A DNA stretch of 64,000 nt from Aquibium oceanicum (GTDB lineage: Bacteria > Pseudomonadota > Alphaproteobacteria > Rhizobiales > Rhizobiaceae). The number at the start of each line of letters is the position of its first letter. Position 1 is the stretch's first letter. Of this stretch, positions 44,587 through 53,433 are shown piece after piece. The stretch covers positions 1,634,501-1,698,500 of the forward strand of contig NZ_CP018171.1 in NCBI RefSeq assembly GCF_001889605.1, read 5' to 3'. A model generated the notes under the pieces. The model was not told the DNA's origin. It worked only from the letters and a program-made list of their open reading frames with translations, and did no database searches. The position numbers and the translations under genes are program-made.

Positions 44587-45675
44587 TCAGCCTGCGACCC
44601 AGGCGTTGAAGCGCTCCTCGAGCGAATCGCCGTAGTCGGCCCAGAACTGGACGTTGAACGGGATGGCCGTTTCGAGGTTCTTCGGGTTCGTCGGCATGTG
44701 CGGCTTCATTTCGATGTCGGTGCCTTCGAACTTGCCCACGAGCGGAGCCGAGGACTTACGCGCCGGACCGTAGGAGATGTACTTCGCCTGGTCGGCGAGG
44801 CGCTGCGTGTCGGTCGCGAACTTGATGTAGTCCTTGATCAGTTCCTCCTCGCCGGTGTCGACGGGGACGACCCAGCCGTCGGTCTCGAACATCTGGTGAT
44901 CCCACATGATCTCGAAGGGCTGGTCCTCGTTGACCTGCGCGTTGAAGATGCGGCCGTTGTAGGCGGTGGCGATCACCGCTTCCTTGTCGGCGAGCATCTG
45001 CGGAGGCTGGGCGCCTTCCGACCACCAGATCACGTTGTCCTTGATCTCGTCGAGCTTGGCGAAGGCGCGGTCCTGGCCTTCCTTGGTGGCGAGCACGTCA
45101 TAGACCTCGTCCGCCGGAACGCCGTCCGCCAGCAGGGCCCATTCCAGGTTCTTCTGCGGGATCTGCTGCAGCGCGCGGGTACCGGGGAACTTCTCGGTGT
45201 CCCATATGTCCTCGACCGTCGACGGTCCGCCGTCCGGGAAGGCCTCGGTGTTGTAGGCGAACATCGTCGAGTAGAGGATCTGGGGGATGAAGCATTCGCC
45301 CATCGTGCCCTCGACGAAGTCCTCCGAAGCCGGCGTGCCGTCCGGAGCAGGCGCGAGCCACTCGTCCGGATCGATCTGCAGCACCAGGCCCTCGTCGCAG
45401 GCGCGCTGCGCATCGGCCTGCAGCATGTCGACGACGTCCCAGGTCACATTGCCGGCCTCGACCTGGGCACGGATGCCGGCGAGCGCATTGGCCGACTTGT
45501 CCTCGGTCAGGATGTTGACGCCGGTCTTTTCCTCGTAGGGCTCGTGATAGGCCTTGTCCTGCGAGTTGGAATAGGCGCCGCCCCAGGAGACGATCGTCAG
45601 TTCCTTGTCCTGCGCGTAGGCTGCGCCCAGTGCGAGCGTCGCGGCTGTCCCTGTCAGGATCAGAAGTCGTTTCAT
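44587..45675 (-). CDS. Extracellular solute-binding protein (PotD/PotF-type)
   Basis: 362 aa from ATG 45675 (AGAGGTG upstream); the longer frame lacks a signal peptide at its start. The signal peptide covers residues 1-22 (KRLLILTGTAATLALGAAYAQ). Mature start DKELTIVSWGGAYSNSQDKAY is typical of type 2 polyamine-like binding proteins. WDVVDMLQADAQRACDEG near 79 and PQKNLEWALLADGV near 176 follow. Acidic and aromatic residues are frequent, which fits a cationic ligand, but the exact substrate is unknown. It lies between its ATPase and permeases. Confidence 0.85.
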   Translation of the reverse strand: MKRLLILTGTAATLALGAAYAQDKELTIVSWGGAYSNSQDKAYHEPYEEKTGVNILTEDKSANALAGIRAQVEAGNVTWDVVDMLQADAQRACDEGLVLQIDPDEWLAPAPDGTPASEDFVEGTMGECFIPQILYSTMFAYNTEAFPDGGPSTVEDIWDTEKFPGTRALQQIPQKNLEWALLADGVPADEVYDVLATKEGQDRAFAKLDEIKDNVIWWSEGAQPPQMLADKEAVIATAYNGRIFNAQVNEDQPFEIMWDHQMFETDGWVVPVDTGEEELIKDYIKFATDTQRLADQAKYISYGPARKSSAPLVGKFEGTDIEMKPHMPTNPKNLETAIPFNVQFWADYGDSLEERFNAWVAG

Positions 45676-45802
45676 GTTGACACCTCTTTCTTGTCGTTCG
45701 GTTGGTCGAATGGACCTGACGCGCAATCGGATTGCGTCCGGCAATCAGGTCTCGTGAAATCGAAAGGCCGCCGGCTGGCCCTATTCCTTCAAGGCCGCAG
45801 CG

Positions 45803-46957
45803 TCATTCGCCGCGGTCGAGCGCCCGGCAATCCTCGGTCGCCCATCCGATGCGGACCTTGTCGCCCGGATCGAAGCGGCGGGCGCCGAGCCGGTTGCGTG
45901 TCTTGACAACGAAGTCAGTGTTTCCGGCCACAGACATGCGCGTTCGGATGTGGTCGCCGAGATAGATCACCTCTTCCACGCGCGCGGTGACGGTGTGGTC
46001 GGTGACGCTTTCGTCGGGATCGATCTCCACCCGCTCGGGCCGGATCGACAATTGCGTGCGTTCGCCCGGTCCGGCGTTGATGGCGAGCGCCTTGACCATC
46101 TCGCCATTGGTGACTTCCACCTGCGCGATGCCGTCGTTGATCGAACGGATGCGGCCGTGCAGCGTGTTGTTCTCCCCGATGAACTGGGCGACGAAACTGT
46201 TGTCCGGCCGTTCGTAGAGATCCTCGGGCGGCGCGAGCTGTTGGATGATGCCGTCGTTGAAGACCGCGATCCGGTCCGACATCGTCAGCGCCTCGCTCTG
46301 GTCGTGGGTGACGTAGATCACCGTGACGCCGAGCGATTCGTGGATGTGCTTGATCTCGAACTGCATGTGCTCGCGCAGCTGCTTGTCGAGCGCGCCGAGC
46401 GGCTCGTCCATCAGGATGAGTTCCGGCTCGAACACCAGGGCGCGCGCGAGCGCAACGCGCTGCTGCTGCCCGCCGGAAAGCTGCGCGGGGCGGCGGCCGT
46501 GGAAGGAGCCGTCGCCCATCTGCACCATGTCGAGAGCGCGCTGCACCTTCTGTTCCTGTTCCGCCTTGCCCATGCCACGCACCTGCAGCGGGAAGGCGAG
46601 GTTCTCCGCGATGGTCATGTGCGGGAACAGCGCGTAGTTCTGGAACACCATGCCGATGCCGCGCTTGTGCGGCGGGACGCTGTTGATCGGCCGGCCGCCG
46701 AGATAGATCTCGCCATGCGTGGCGGCCTCGAAACCCGCCACCATCATCAGGCAGGTCGTCTTGCCCGAGCCGGACGGGCCGAGCATCGTCAGGAACTCGC
46801 CCTTGGCGATGCTGAGGTTCAGGTTCTTAACGACGAGGCTCTCGCCATCGTAGGATTTCTGGACTTCCTCGAACAGCACCATCGGCCGCTCGGATTCCGT
46901 CGCCGGCCCAGGCGATTGCGTTTCGGTCCGGGTCTCTGCCGCGGCAACGTCGTTCAC
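45803..46957 (-). CDS. Spermidine/putrescine-type ABC transporter ATPase (PotA family)
   Basis: 384 aa from GTG 46957, chosen because GAAGGAGAC lies six bases upstream; an in-frame upstream ATG has no site. Walker A GPSGSGKTT near residue 60, Q-loop VFQNYALFPHM, signature LSGGQQQRVALARAL near 155, Walker B LILMDEPLGALD, H-loop VTHDQSEAL. A C-terminal TOBE regulatory domain (from about 290) contains QLSIRPERVEI. First gene of the four-gene importer; the AT-rich stretch upstream probably holds its promoter. Confidence 0.9.
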   Translation of the reverse strand: MNDVAAAETRTETQSPGPATESERPMVLFEEVQKSYDGESLVVKNLNLSIAKGEFLTMLGPSGSGKTTCLMMVAGFEAATHGEIYLGGRPINSVPPHKRGIGMVFQNYALFPHMTIAENLAFPLQVRGMGKAEQEQKVQRALDMVQMGDGSFHGRRPAQLSGGQQQRVALARALVFEPELILMDEPLGALDKQLREHMQFEIKHIHESLGVTVIYVTHDQSEALTMSDRIAVFNDGIIQQLAPPEDLYERPDNSFVAQFIGENNTLHGRIRSINDGIAQVEVTNGEMVKALAINAGPGERTQLSIRPERVEIDPDESVTDHTVTARVEEVIYLGDHIRTRMSVAGNTDFVVKTRNRLGARRFDPGDKVRIGWATEDCRALDRGE

Positions 46958-47474
46958 TGATGTCTCCTTCGAGATATTTGTCGTGAACTTAGGGCAAAGA
47001 TGCGGGATTATCAAACCCGAATTCAGAACATCGGGAGATGGCGTTAGAATGCATGTAGAAATATTTTAGTAAGAGCGAAAATGGATTATAATATCGTTGA
47101 TGTTAAGAAGGAATCTCAGAATAGCGCAATTGCTACTTGCGGGGCGATATCATCAAAATGATTTCTGCAAAAACCATGATATTTATTCAAAAAGACAAAA
47201 AAGAAGCGCTGAAGTGATCAAGAAAAGTCAGATCGTGCTTCAAGCCTCGACAAGGACGCTTCGGTTTGCGTCGAAAGTATCCTTCCAGTCAATGGCCTTT
47301 TCCAGGTAACAAAAGAGCGGCATCCCCCTGGTTAGGACTCGGACGTCGGAGGGATACGGTTAGTAACAAGACGAATTGGTGAAGAAAATCGGCTCATGCG
47401 AACCGATCTCTCCAAAAATACATCTCCGCACCCGCGGCCACCTCCTCAAGCGTTGCCAGCCGTGGCCGCGCGGC
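46958..47474. other. AT-rich intergenic stretch, no supported gene
   Basis: About 517 nt between the importer ATPase start and the DUF2333 gene end. The part 47000-47330 is strikingly AT-rich for this genome, with runs such as AAATATTTTAG and GATATTTATTC. A 70-aa frame at 47097-47309 lacks a ribosome site and known features, so I do not call it. The stretch should contain the importer promoter and may be foreign DNA. Confidence 0.5.
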
Positions 47475-48635
47475 CTAACGGTCCAGCACGCTCCTGATCT
47501 CGACCAGATTGGACCGGACCCGCAGCACGTAAAAGCCCATGGTGGCGAGGTGCGTCGGCATGATCCAGCCGGCCTCGTCGCCGTTGGAGATGATGAACGG
47601 CGTGATCTTGAGCGCGGAAACGATCTGGTCCTCGGTCGTGTCCCACAGCGTCGCCAGCCCGCGGCTGGTGATGACGTCGCCGAAATCGTGCCGCGCGCCC
47701 TTCAGCACGCCGTAATATCCGTAAAGCTGCCCGTAGGCGAACCAGAAGCGGTCGTCCGCGCGCACGTCAAACCAGCCCGCATCGTACAGTTCCGATCTCT
47801 CGCGAAGGATCGCAGAAGTCGAGCCGATGTCGCTGGCGATGCGGTCGAGGAACTGGACGAGATTGTCGGCGCGCGCGTCGAACACCGCGTCGCACGCCTC
47901 GAGCCGGGTGTTGAACGCGTGCAAATGGTCGATGGCCGAGCGGTAGAAGGCGGGCGTCGGCGTCTTGAAGCCGAACGGGTCGGTGCCGAAGTACCAGGTG
48001 TACTCGTCGAACTGCATGGCCCCGCGGGCGTCCTGCAGGCTCTGGTCGATCTGGCTCGTGCCCCGCACGCGGCCGAGCGTGTCGACGAGTTCCACTGTGG
48101 TCCGGCGGATTGCCTGGTTCACGCCGCGCTGGAAAGACGCCTTGTTGTCCAGGAAGGGCGTGTTGTCCCAGTCGATGCCGAACAGCCCGAGCTTGTAGAG
48201 GATCATCGACGAGATCCAGGCATTCTGGTTCACGTTGAAATCAATCAGGTCGGCCGCGACCTCGGTTATGGCCGAGCGCGTACAGGTGCGAATCTCGCCT
48301 TCCGAGCCGCGAGCGGACTGTGCGTTCGCAGCCCCGTCCCCGGCCGGAGCCACGCTGTCGCCCGGGTTGGCGGCTGGCGCGGAGACGAACTCGTACCTGG
48401 CGGCATATTCGGGGTCGAAGCCCGACCAGACCTGCGTGTTCCAGATGAAGTATCCATAGAGGCCGATCAGCGCGAGAAGCACGATCCCGATCGGTCCCTT
48501 GATCAGCCAGCCGCGGCGCGCATACCAGCGGCTCGCTGCCATGAAGGGCCAAAGGATGATGCCGACGACCCATCCGATCCCGCGGCCGATCGCCTGGAAG
48601 ACCCGGGAAAAGAAGTTGACGATCGGATCGAGCAT
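47475..48635 (-). CDS. DUF2333 family membrane-anchored protein
   Basis: 386 aa from ATG 48635 (AGGGGG upstream); GTG 48641 is a near alternative. An amphipathic N-terminus (VNFFSRVFQAIGRGIGWVVG) and a membrane helix at about residues 46-66 (GPIGIVLLALIGLYGYFIW) anchor it. The remaining 310 residues, probably periplasmic, begin with NTQVWSGFDPEY and end VLRVRSNLVEIRSVLDR. The content matches DUF2333, a family without a known role. It is the last gene of a minus-strand set and follows the 428-aa gene by 9 nt, so the two are co-expressed. Confidence 0.75.
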   Translation of the reverse strand: MLDPIVNFFSRVFQAIGRGIGWVVGIILWPFMAASRWYARRGWLIKGPIGIVLLALIGLYGYFIWNTQVWSGFDPEYAARYEFVSAPAANPGDSVAPAGDGAANAQSARGSEGEIRTCTRSAITEVAADLIDFNVNQNAWISSMILYKLGLFGIDWDNTPFLDNKASFQRGVNQAIRRTTVELVDTLGRVRGTSQIDQSLQDARGAMQFDEYTWYFGTDPFGFKTPTPAFYRSAIDHLHAFNTRLEACDAVFDARADNLVQFLDRIASDIGSTSAILRERSELYDAGWFDVRADDRFWFAYGQLYGYYGVLKGARHDFGDVITSRGLATLWDTTEDQIVSALKITPFIISNGDEAGWIMPTHLATMGFYVLRVRSNLVEIRSVLDR

Positions 48636-48644
48636 ATTCACCCC

Positions 48645-49931
48645 CTAATCGGCCAGCCCGTAGAGCCGTGCCCTGAAACCCGCCTTGTCGCTGAGATAGT
48701 TGGTCTTGAGCATGTCCACAACATGACCGCGCCAGGCCTCGTCGAAGCCCTCGTAGTCCTTGTAGAAGGTCTGCTTGTTGAAGACGTAGCGCGACATGAA
48801 GTCGTCCGGCACGAAATCGGCGATCAGCATGTTGGTCAGCCAGGCGTCCGGATGCTCCGGCTTGGCTCGCACCAGAAGAAAGCGCCGCGCCGGGTCGATC
48901 TCGTTCAGATCGATCCGCCCGGTCTGCACCGCCTCCCGCTTGGCCGCGTTCAGGAAGGGGAAGGTGCCGTCGCGGTTGACCTCGTCGGCATGGTTGTGGA
49001 TCCAGGTCTGCAGCCAGACCTTGTCGATGCGTGCCGGATCCGCCCCAGGGTCGATCCGCCGGATGAGGCCGCGCATCGTCATTTGCGCGCGATGTTCGAG
49101 ATAGCCGGACTGGTCGAGCCAGGATTCGCGCGGCAGGTCGAGCCGGCCGGTCGAGAGCAGGAAATCGAAGACCCGCTCCGCGTCGTTGATCGACAGATAG
49201 CTGACCTGCCAGGGCCGCGACCGGCGGAAGCCCGGCGCCGACGGATCGGAGATAACGGTCGTCATGTCGGGATCGACGAAGACGTAGAGCCCACCGAAAT
49301 GGCTCGTCCAGAAGGCATTGTGGCGGAAGATCACCTGGTCGGGCACCAGCGCGTTCTCGCGGATGTCGCCGCAAACCTTCGCGAGTTCCACCATGCGCGA
49401 CAACATGGCGTCGTCGCGCCAGGCCTCCGGTTCCTGCTTCAGCCGGTCGGCGAGACGCCCGAGTTCGGCAGCTTTACCCAGAACGTCCTCGGCCGAGAGC
49501 ACCCGGAACTCGACCTGGTTGATCGATAGCAGGTCCTCGATGTCCTCCACCCGCGCGACCGAATCCTCGATCTCCCCGTAGATCACGTCCTTGATGGTGA
49601 GCGCGTCGATGGCGCGGCGGTTGCGCGACAGGAACTCGTACATCAGCTGCGAGGTGTTGGAGAACGCCGTGTGCACCACCGGCAGCTCGATCTGCGCCGG
49701 CGTGAGGATGATGAAGCGCCGGTTCACCTCGTAGGGATCGAGGTAGCTGTAGTCGCCCAGTTCCTCGGCCACCTGCGGCGAAAACCCCGTCCGGTCGATC
49801 TCGAAGCTCGAAAGCTGCGTCGGCTTCAACCCGAACGCCGCCAGCGCCTTGTTGTAGCGCTCGATGAGATGGACGCCTTCCACGGTCAGCAGCCGCCCGT
49901 AGATCAGCTCGTTGTCGCGCAGGAGATTCAT
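48645..49931 (-). CDS. Conserved hypothetical protein (428 aa), unknown family
   Basis: Start at ATG 49931, where the product reads NLLRDNELIYGRLLTVEGVHL. It is a soluble mixed alpha/beta protein with no signal peptide or membrane helix. No catalytic motif is recognised. Visible blocks are PYEVNRRFIILTPAQIELPV near 90, a segment with RHNAFWTSHFGGLYVFVDP near 222, and SRYVFNKQTFYKDYEGFDEAW near 385. It is 9 nt upstream of the DUF2333 gene and in the same orientation as the AAA+ ATPase. It is probably a cytoplasmic partner in this gene set. Confidence 0.7.
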   Translation of the reverse strand: MNLLRDNELIYGRLLTVEGVHLIERYNKALAAFGLKPTQLSSFEIDRTGFSPQVAEELGDYSYLDPYEVNRRFIILTPAQIELPVVHTAFSNTSQLMYEFLSRNRRAIDALTIKDVIYGEIEDSVARVEDIEDLLSINQVEFRVLSAEDVLGKAAELGRLADRLKQEPEAWRDDAMLSRMVELAKVCGDIRENALVPDQVIFRHNAFWTSHFGGLYVFVDPDMTTVISDPSAPGFRRSRPWQVSYLSINDAERVFDFLLSTGRLDLPRESWLDQSGYLEHRAQMTMRGLIRRIDPGADPARIDKVWLQTWIHNHADEVNRDGTFPFLNAAKREAVQTGRIDLNEIDPARRFLLVRAKPEHPDAWLTNMLIADFVPDDFMSRYVFNKQTFYKDYEGFDEAWRGHVVDMLKTNYLSDKAGFRARLYGLAD

Positions 49932-50007
49932 CGCGCGGCACTCCGGTTCTCGCCATTCACGGGCAAAAGGTTCCGGGTCTGCCTGGTGTGGGTGACCTCC
50001 ATTTCGA

Positions 50008-50424
50008 TCAACCCAGCGGAACGGCCAGCGGCACACCTGCTCGCTGGGTTGCACGCGCCAGTGCGTCGTCAAACGTGGCGAGCGGCAATGCGAGACGCTG
50101 TGCGAGCTCCAGGTAAAGTGCATCGTACACGGTCAACCGGTAGAGGTCGGCCAGTTCGATGGCAGTCTTCATTCGCTCCACTCCCTCAAGGTCTCTGACG
50201 AGATTGAGCCGGGGGAAACTCTCATACGCGGCCGCTCGCGCCCGCTCATCTATCCTGCCCTTCCTCACGGCCATGGTGAGGCCGTTCGCCAACTCCGCGG
50301 GGAAATGGAAGGGAACATGGCCGCCTTCGTTGATCACGCGGTCCAGCACTTCGTCGGCCGCGCGAGACCATTCGTCCGGGAGCGTCCAGGCCATGGCCAT
50401 CGAATTGTCGATCACGAAACTCAA
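50008..50424 (-). CDS. PIN-domain toxin (VapC-like)
   Basis: 138 aa with the PIN ribonuclease acidic residues in place: D6 (FVIDNSMAM), E44 (PAELANGL), D101 (VYDALYLELA) and D119/D120 (ATFDDALA). VapC toxins cut RNA such as initiator tRNA. The gene overlaps its antitoxin by 4 nt, the standard coupled arrangement. The pair sits between the AAA+ ATPase and the 428-aa gene of the minus-strand set, with its own operator, so it looks inserted rather than integral. Confidence 0.85.
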   Translation of the reverse strand: MSFVIDNSMAMAWTLPDEWSRAADEVLDRVINEGGHVPFHFPAELANGLTMAVRKGRIDERARAAAYESFPRLNLVRDLEGVERMKTAIELADLYRLTVYDALYLELAQRLALPLATFDDALARATQRAGVPLAVPLG

Positions 50425-50663
50425 TAGCGACGTCCCAAATTGACCAGATCCTTGAGGCTCTCGGGTCCGGTTCGCGCCTGGGCGCGGATGGCGCGAAGCA
50501 CCTCCGCCGCCTCCCTCGCTCTACTCACGTCCCGTCCGGTGGTCGGCACCAGCCGCGCGACCGGTTTCCCGTTGCGGGTGATCTCGATCTCCTCGCCAGC
50601 CTGGACGAGTTCGATGAGAGCGCTCAGCCTGTTCTTTGCCTCGAAGGTACCAACCTGGCGCAT
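50421..50663 (-). CDS. Antitoxin, Phd/YefM type
   Basis: 80 aa. The N-terminal DNA-binding domain reads VGTFEAKNRLSALIELV near residue 4, then EEIEITRNGKPVARLVP at 24-40, the hallmark of prevent-host-death (Phd/YefM) antitoxins. The C-terminal half, Arg/Ala rich, should wrap the toxin. A perfect palindrome 17 nt upstream is the likely autoregulatory operator. It is coupled to the PIN toxin. Confidence 0.87.
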   Translation of the reverse strand: MRQVGTFEAKNRLSALIELVQAGEEIEITRNGKPVARLVPTTGRDVSRAREAAEVLRAIRAQARTGPESLKDLVNLGRRY

Positions 50664-50679
50664 GGTGATGTCCTGTCTA

Positions 50680-50696
50680 ATCTAGCTAAGCTAGAT
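50680..50696. promoter_or_regulatory. Palindromic operator of the toxin-antitoxin pair
   Basis: ATCTAGCT, one base, AGCTAGAT: a perfect 17-bp palindrome that starts 17 nt upstream of the antitoxin ATG. It is AT-rich against its surroundings and probably overlaps the promoter, where the antitoxin-toxin complex would bind. Confidence 0.75.
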
Positions 50697-50722
50697 ATAC
50701 ATCCCGCCCGGTTATTTTTCAA

Positions 50723-52630
50723 TCATTCCCACGCCCCCTTCGCCTTCATCGCCTCCATCTCCCGCACCGCGCGCTCGCGTAGCCTCGCATCGCGGATCAT
50801 CTTCGACACCGCCGCGTCGTCGGAGCGGTCGGAGTAGCGGAATTCGGAGTCGGCGTAGCGGTTGATCTCCTGCATCACCATGGCCATCGAGAAAGGCTTG
50901 CGCAGCTCCTCGATCATGGCCTTCTTCTCCTCGTAGGGCTTGTGCATGAAAGCCTCGGGCGTCTCGAACCATACATCGGGCAGGTCGATGTCCATCGCGC
51001 GCATCTTGATCGCGTCGGTGACGTTCTTGATCGCGCGGCCGGTGAAGCGCGGTTCGGCCTCCTTGATCATGTGGAGATAGGTGCCGACGTCGGCCATCGT
51101 CCGCGGCTCGCCGAACTGGTCGAGATAGCGCTCGTAGACCTTCTTCAGACCCTCTTCCTGCGGCCTGGAGTGCTCCTCGTAGGCGGTGTTGATTGCCTTC
51201 TGGATCACCTGCGCCTCCAGGAGGTCGTGTTGCCCGAGCGGGATCTTGTGGTTCTTGCCGGCAAGCAGCACGAAGATGTCGATGTAGTCGTCGCGCGTCT
51301 GCGGCCCGTCGACCAGCCAGCGCGCGCCGGCCCGCTGGCGCAGCGCGTCGTCGACGTTCTCCGGATAGTTGGAGAACATGCCGAAGGAGCAGTTCCCGCG
51401 CACCACGGTCGACGCGCCCTGAAAACTCTCCATCAGGACGCCGGTGATCTCCTGCTGTCCCGCCGAGGCGCGGTCGTCGGACCGTTTTGCCGCCACCTGG
51501 TCGATGTCGTCCACGGTGCCGAAGCCGATGGCGCGCGGGTTGATGACGTTGTTGACGAACTGCTTGCAGTTCTGGCCCGACTTGCCTTGATACGACGAGA
51601 TCTGGTCTACGCCGAAATTCTCGTAGTGGAACGGGTAGCCGGCCACCTGGCAATATTCGTTGATGAGGCCCGCCGTCATCTGGATCAGCATCGTCTTGCC
51701 GGTGCCCGGCGCGCCGTCGCCGATGAAGGTGAAGAGGAAGCCGCCCAGCTCGACGAACGGGTTCATCTGCCGGTCGAAGTCGTAGGCCATCAGCATCTTT
51801 GCGAGCCGCATGGCCTGGTACTTGGCAATGTGGTTGCCGACGATCTCGTTCGGTTTCTTGAACGACATCGACAGCGGCTTGCGCTTCTGGCCCGGCGCGA
51901 CGTCGAAGCCGTCGAGCGTGAAGTCGTCCGAATCCAGCCGGATGTGCGCGTCCTCGAAGGCGCCCAGCCCGTCGAAGCGTCCCTTGCGCGCGAGAAGCCC
52001 CTCGATCGCGACGCGCGCGAAAGCCCGGGCGCGGGACGCGATTTCGCTCTCGTCCTTGGCGCCCGCGACTGCCCGGTCGAGCCCGGCGACCATCGATTTA
52101 AGCGCGTCCTGCGCCGTGTCGAACAGGAAGTCCGGTTCTTCCGTGTCGTTGACCGGCTCGCCTTCGCCGTCCACAAGCTGCAAGAGGTACGATCCGAAGG
52201 CGAAGGCGGCGACGTAGGCCGCGGCCGACAGGAGCTTCTTGTAGCGCGCAGCCTCCTCGCCCTGCAGCGGCGACTGCATGTTTTTCGATTGCAGGCTCTC
52301 GAGGTCGCTGCCCTGCGCGAAGACGTCGCCGATCGCGAGTGACACCTCCAGCCCGCGCCGTGCCCGAAACAGCAGCGTATGCTGCGGGATCGACATCAGC
52401 TGGTCGCCGGGGCGCACCGATGCGACGGTCTTCGCCAGCTCCACTTCCTTCGTGCGCCGCACCGATCCCGTGGAAACGGTGGAGACGAAGCGCCGGCCGG
52501 TGCCGGCAAGCGCCGTCTGCGAACCGCCGCCATCGCCTTCGAGCACGATGATGCGCGTGATCATCGACTGCGCCGTGGCGCGGTGCTTCTCGATGTCCTT
52601 CTCGGAAAGAGTGGTCAGGCCGGCGTCCAT
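50723..52630 (-). CDS. AAA+ family ATPase of unknown function (635 aa)
   Basis: Start at ATG 52630; the open frame reaches 5' into the Fic gene but only as an overlap. Residues 1-295 have no recognised domain, apart from a short hydrophobic segment at about 133-152 (LLSAAAYVAAFAFGSYLLQL). The AAA+ core has Walker A GDGAPGTGKT at 304-313, Walker B-like IGFGTVDDID at 368-377, and sensor/arginine-finger region FSNYPENVDDALRQRAGARW at 419-438. The C-terminal lid contains EPRFTGRAIKNVTDAI. The motor probably remodels a protein partner. Its neighbours (coiled-coil, 381-aa, 428-aa and DUF2333 proteins) are the candidate clients or scaffold. Confidence 0.82.
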   Translation of the reverse strand: MDAGLTTLSEKDIEKHRATAQSMITRIIVLEGDGGGSQTALAGTGRRFVSTVSTGSVRRTKEVELAKTVASVRPGDQLMSIPQHTLLFRARRGLEVSLAIGDVFAQGSDLESLQSKNMQSPLQGEEAARYKKLLSAAAYVAAFAFGSYLLQLVDGEGEPVNDTEEPDFLFDTAQDALKSMVAGLDRAVAGAKDESEIASRARAFARVAIEGLLARKGRFDGLGAFEDAHIRLDSDDFTLDGFDVAPGQKRKPLSMSFKKPNEIVGNHIAKYQAMRLAKMLMAYDFDRQMNPFVELGGFLFTFIGDGAPGTGKTMLIQMTAGLINEYCQVAGYPFHYENFGVDQISSYQGKSGQNCKQFVNNVINPRAIGFGTVDDIDQVAAKRSDDRASAGQQEITGVLMESFQGASTVVRGNCSFGMFSNYPENVDDALRQRAGARWLVDGPQTRDDYIDIFVLLAGKNHKIPLGQHDLLEAQVIQKAINTAYEEHSRPQEEGLKKVYERYLDQFGEPRTMADVGTYLHMIKEAEPRFTGRAIKNVTDAIKMRAMDIDLPDVWFETPEAFMHKPYEEKKAMIEELRKPFSMAMVMQEINRYADSEFRYSDRSDDAAVSKMIRDARLRERAVREMEAMKAKGAWE

Positions 52631-52641
52631 GCTGTCCTCGG

Positions 52642-53433
52642 TCAGTTGGCTCTTGGTTCTGCCTGTTCGGCCGCGCTCAGGTAGAGATCGAGCGTCTGGT
52701 CGAGCCTGCGAAACATCAGTTCGTCGAACGCCGCTATCCCCTTCGCCGTGGCGATTGCCTCCAGTGCGGCGATGTAGGCTGGGCGGTCTTCCGGCCGGAT
52801 GGCGATCGCGGGAAATCCGCCGCGCAGCAGGACGAGGTTCATCAGGAGGCGCGCGGTGCGGCCGTTGCCATCGTCGAACGGATGTATCGCGACCAGCCGG
52901 CGGTGTGCTTCGAAGGCGGTTTCCGGTTCGTCGGGGGACGTCTGGAGCCAGGCGGCAAAAGTGGCCATCAGCACTGGAACGTCGATCGGCGGCGGAAATG
53001 CTTGGACGCCGCTGGACGTGTTCACGAACCGTGCCTTGTCCGCATATTGCCCGGCGATGGAGCGGTTCGACTGCGCCACGACCAATGCATGCATCGCCCG
53101 TATGTCGTTTTCCCTGATGGGCTCCGCTCCGTGTCGCCGCGACATCTCGAAGACCCAGTCCAGTGCATGCGCATGGTCCGTCGCCTCCAGGTGATCCTTC
53201 AGCGGTTTGCCGCCGATTGTCAGGCCTTTTTCCAGCACCAGCGCGGTCTCGCCCGCCGTGAGCGTGTTTCCCTCCAGCGCGTTGGAGGTGAAGGTGATGT
53301 CGATGCGCTGCGCCCGGTCGAGGCTGTCCCACGCATCGCTTGAGACGCGACTTCTGAAGTCGGAAAGCCGACGCATCTTGGAGCGCACGGTCTGCGCCAT
53401 CGAGACGAGCCGGGCACCCTCCTCAAACGTCAT
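52642..53433 (-). CDS. Fic-family protein (AMPylase-like) with N-terminal inhibitory motif
   Basis: 263 aa. The Fic core motif HPFDDGNGRTAR lies at 184-195, complete with catalytic His184 and the anion-binding GNGR. An inhibitory helix motif S/T-xxx-E-G is present as S50-NAL-E54-G55 (FTSNALEGN), which places it with class II self-inhibited Fic proteins. The DUF4172/Fic_N-like start and the flap region fit the usual 260-370 aa size. Fic enzymes attach AMP to a Ser, Thr or Tyr of a target protein. It overlaps the 381-aa gene by 11 nt and ends 12 nt from the ATPase, so it is tightly built into this operon. A neighbour may be its target. Confidence 0.88.
   Translation of the reverse strand: MTFEEGARLVSMAQTVRSKMRRLSDFRSRVSSDAWDSLDRAQRIDITFTSNALEGNTLTAGETALVLEKGLTIGGKPLKDHLEATDHAHALDWVFEMSRRHGAEPIRENDIRAMHALVVAQSNRSIAGQYADKARFVNTSSGVQAFPPPIDVPVLMATFAAWLQTSPDEPETAFEAHRRLVAIHPFDDGNGRTARLLMNLVLLRGGFPAIAIRPEDRPAYIAALEAIATAKGIAAFDELMFRRLDQTLDLYLSAAEQAEPRAN

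Noticed and set aside
47097..47309. Possible 70-aa gene in AT-rich DNA
   Set aside because: No ribosome site, no recognisable family, and basic low-complexity content.
47376..49529. A 717-residue plus-strand open frame
   Set aside because: It is antisense to the DUF2333 and 428-aa genes, which have better starts, ribosome sites and sensible composition.
52631..53332. Upstream extension of the AAA+ ATPase frame
   Set aside because: It overlaps the Fic gene, whose HPFDDGNGR motif is unambiguous; the ATPase starts at ATG 52630.
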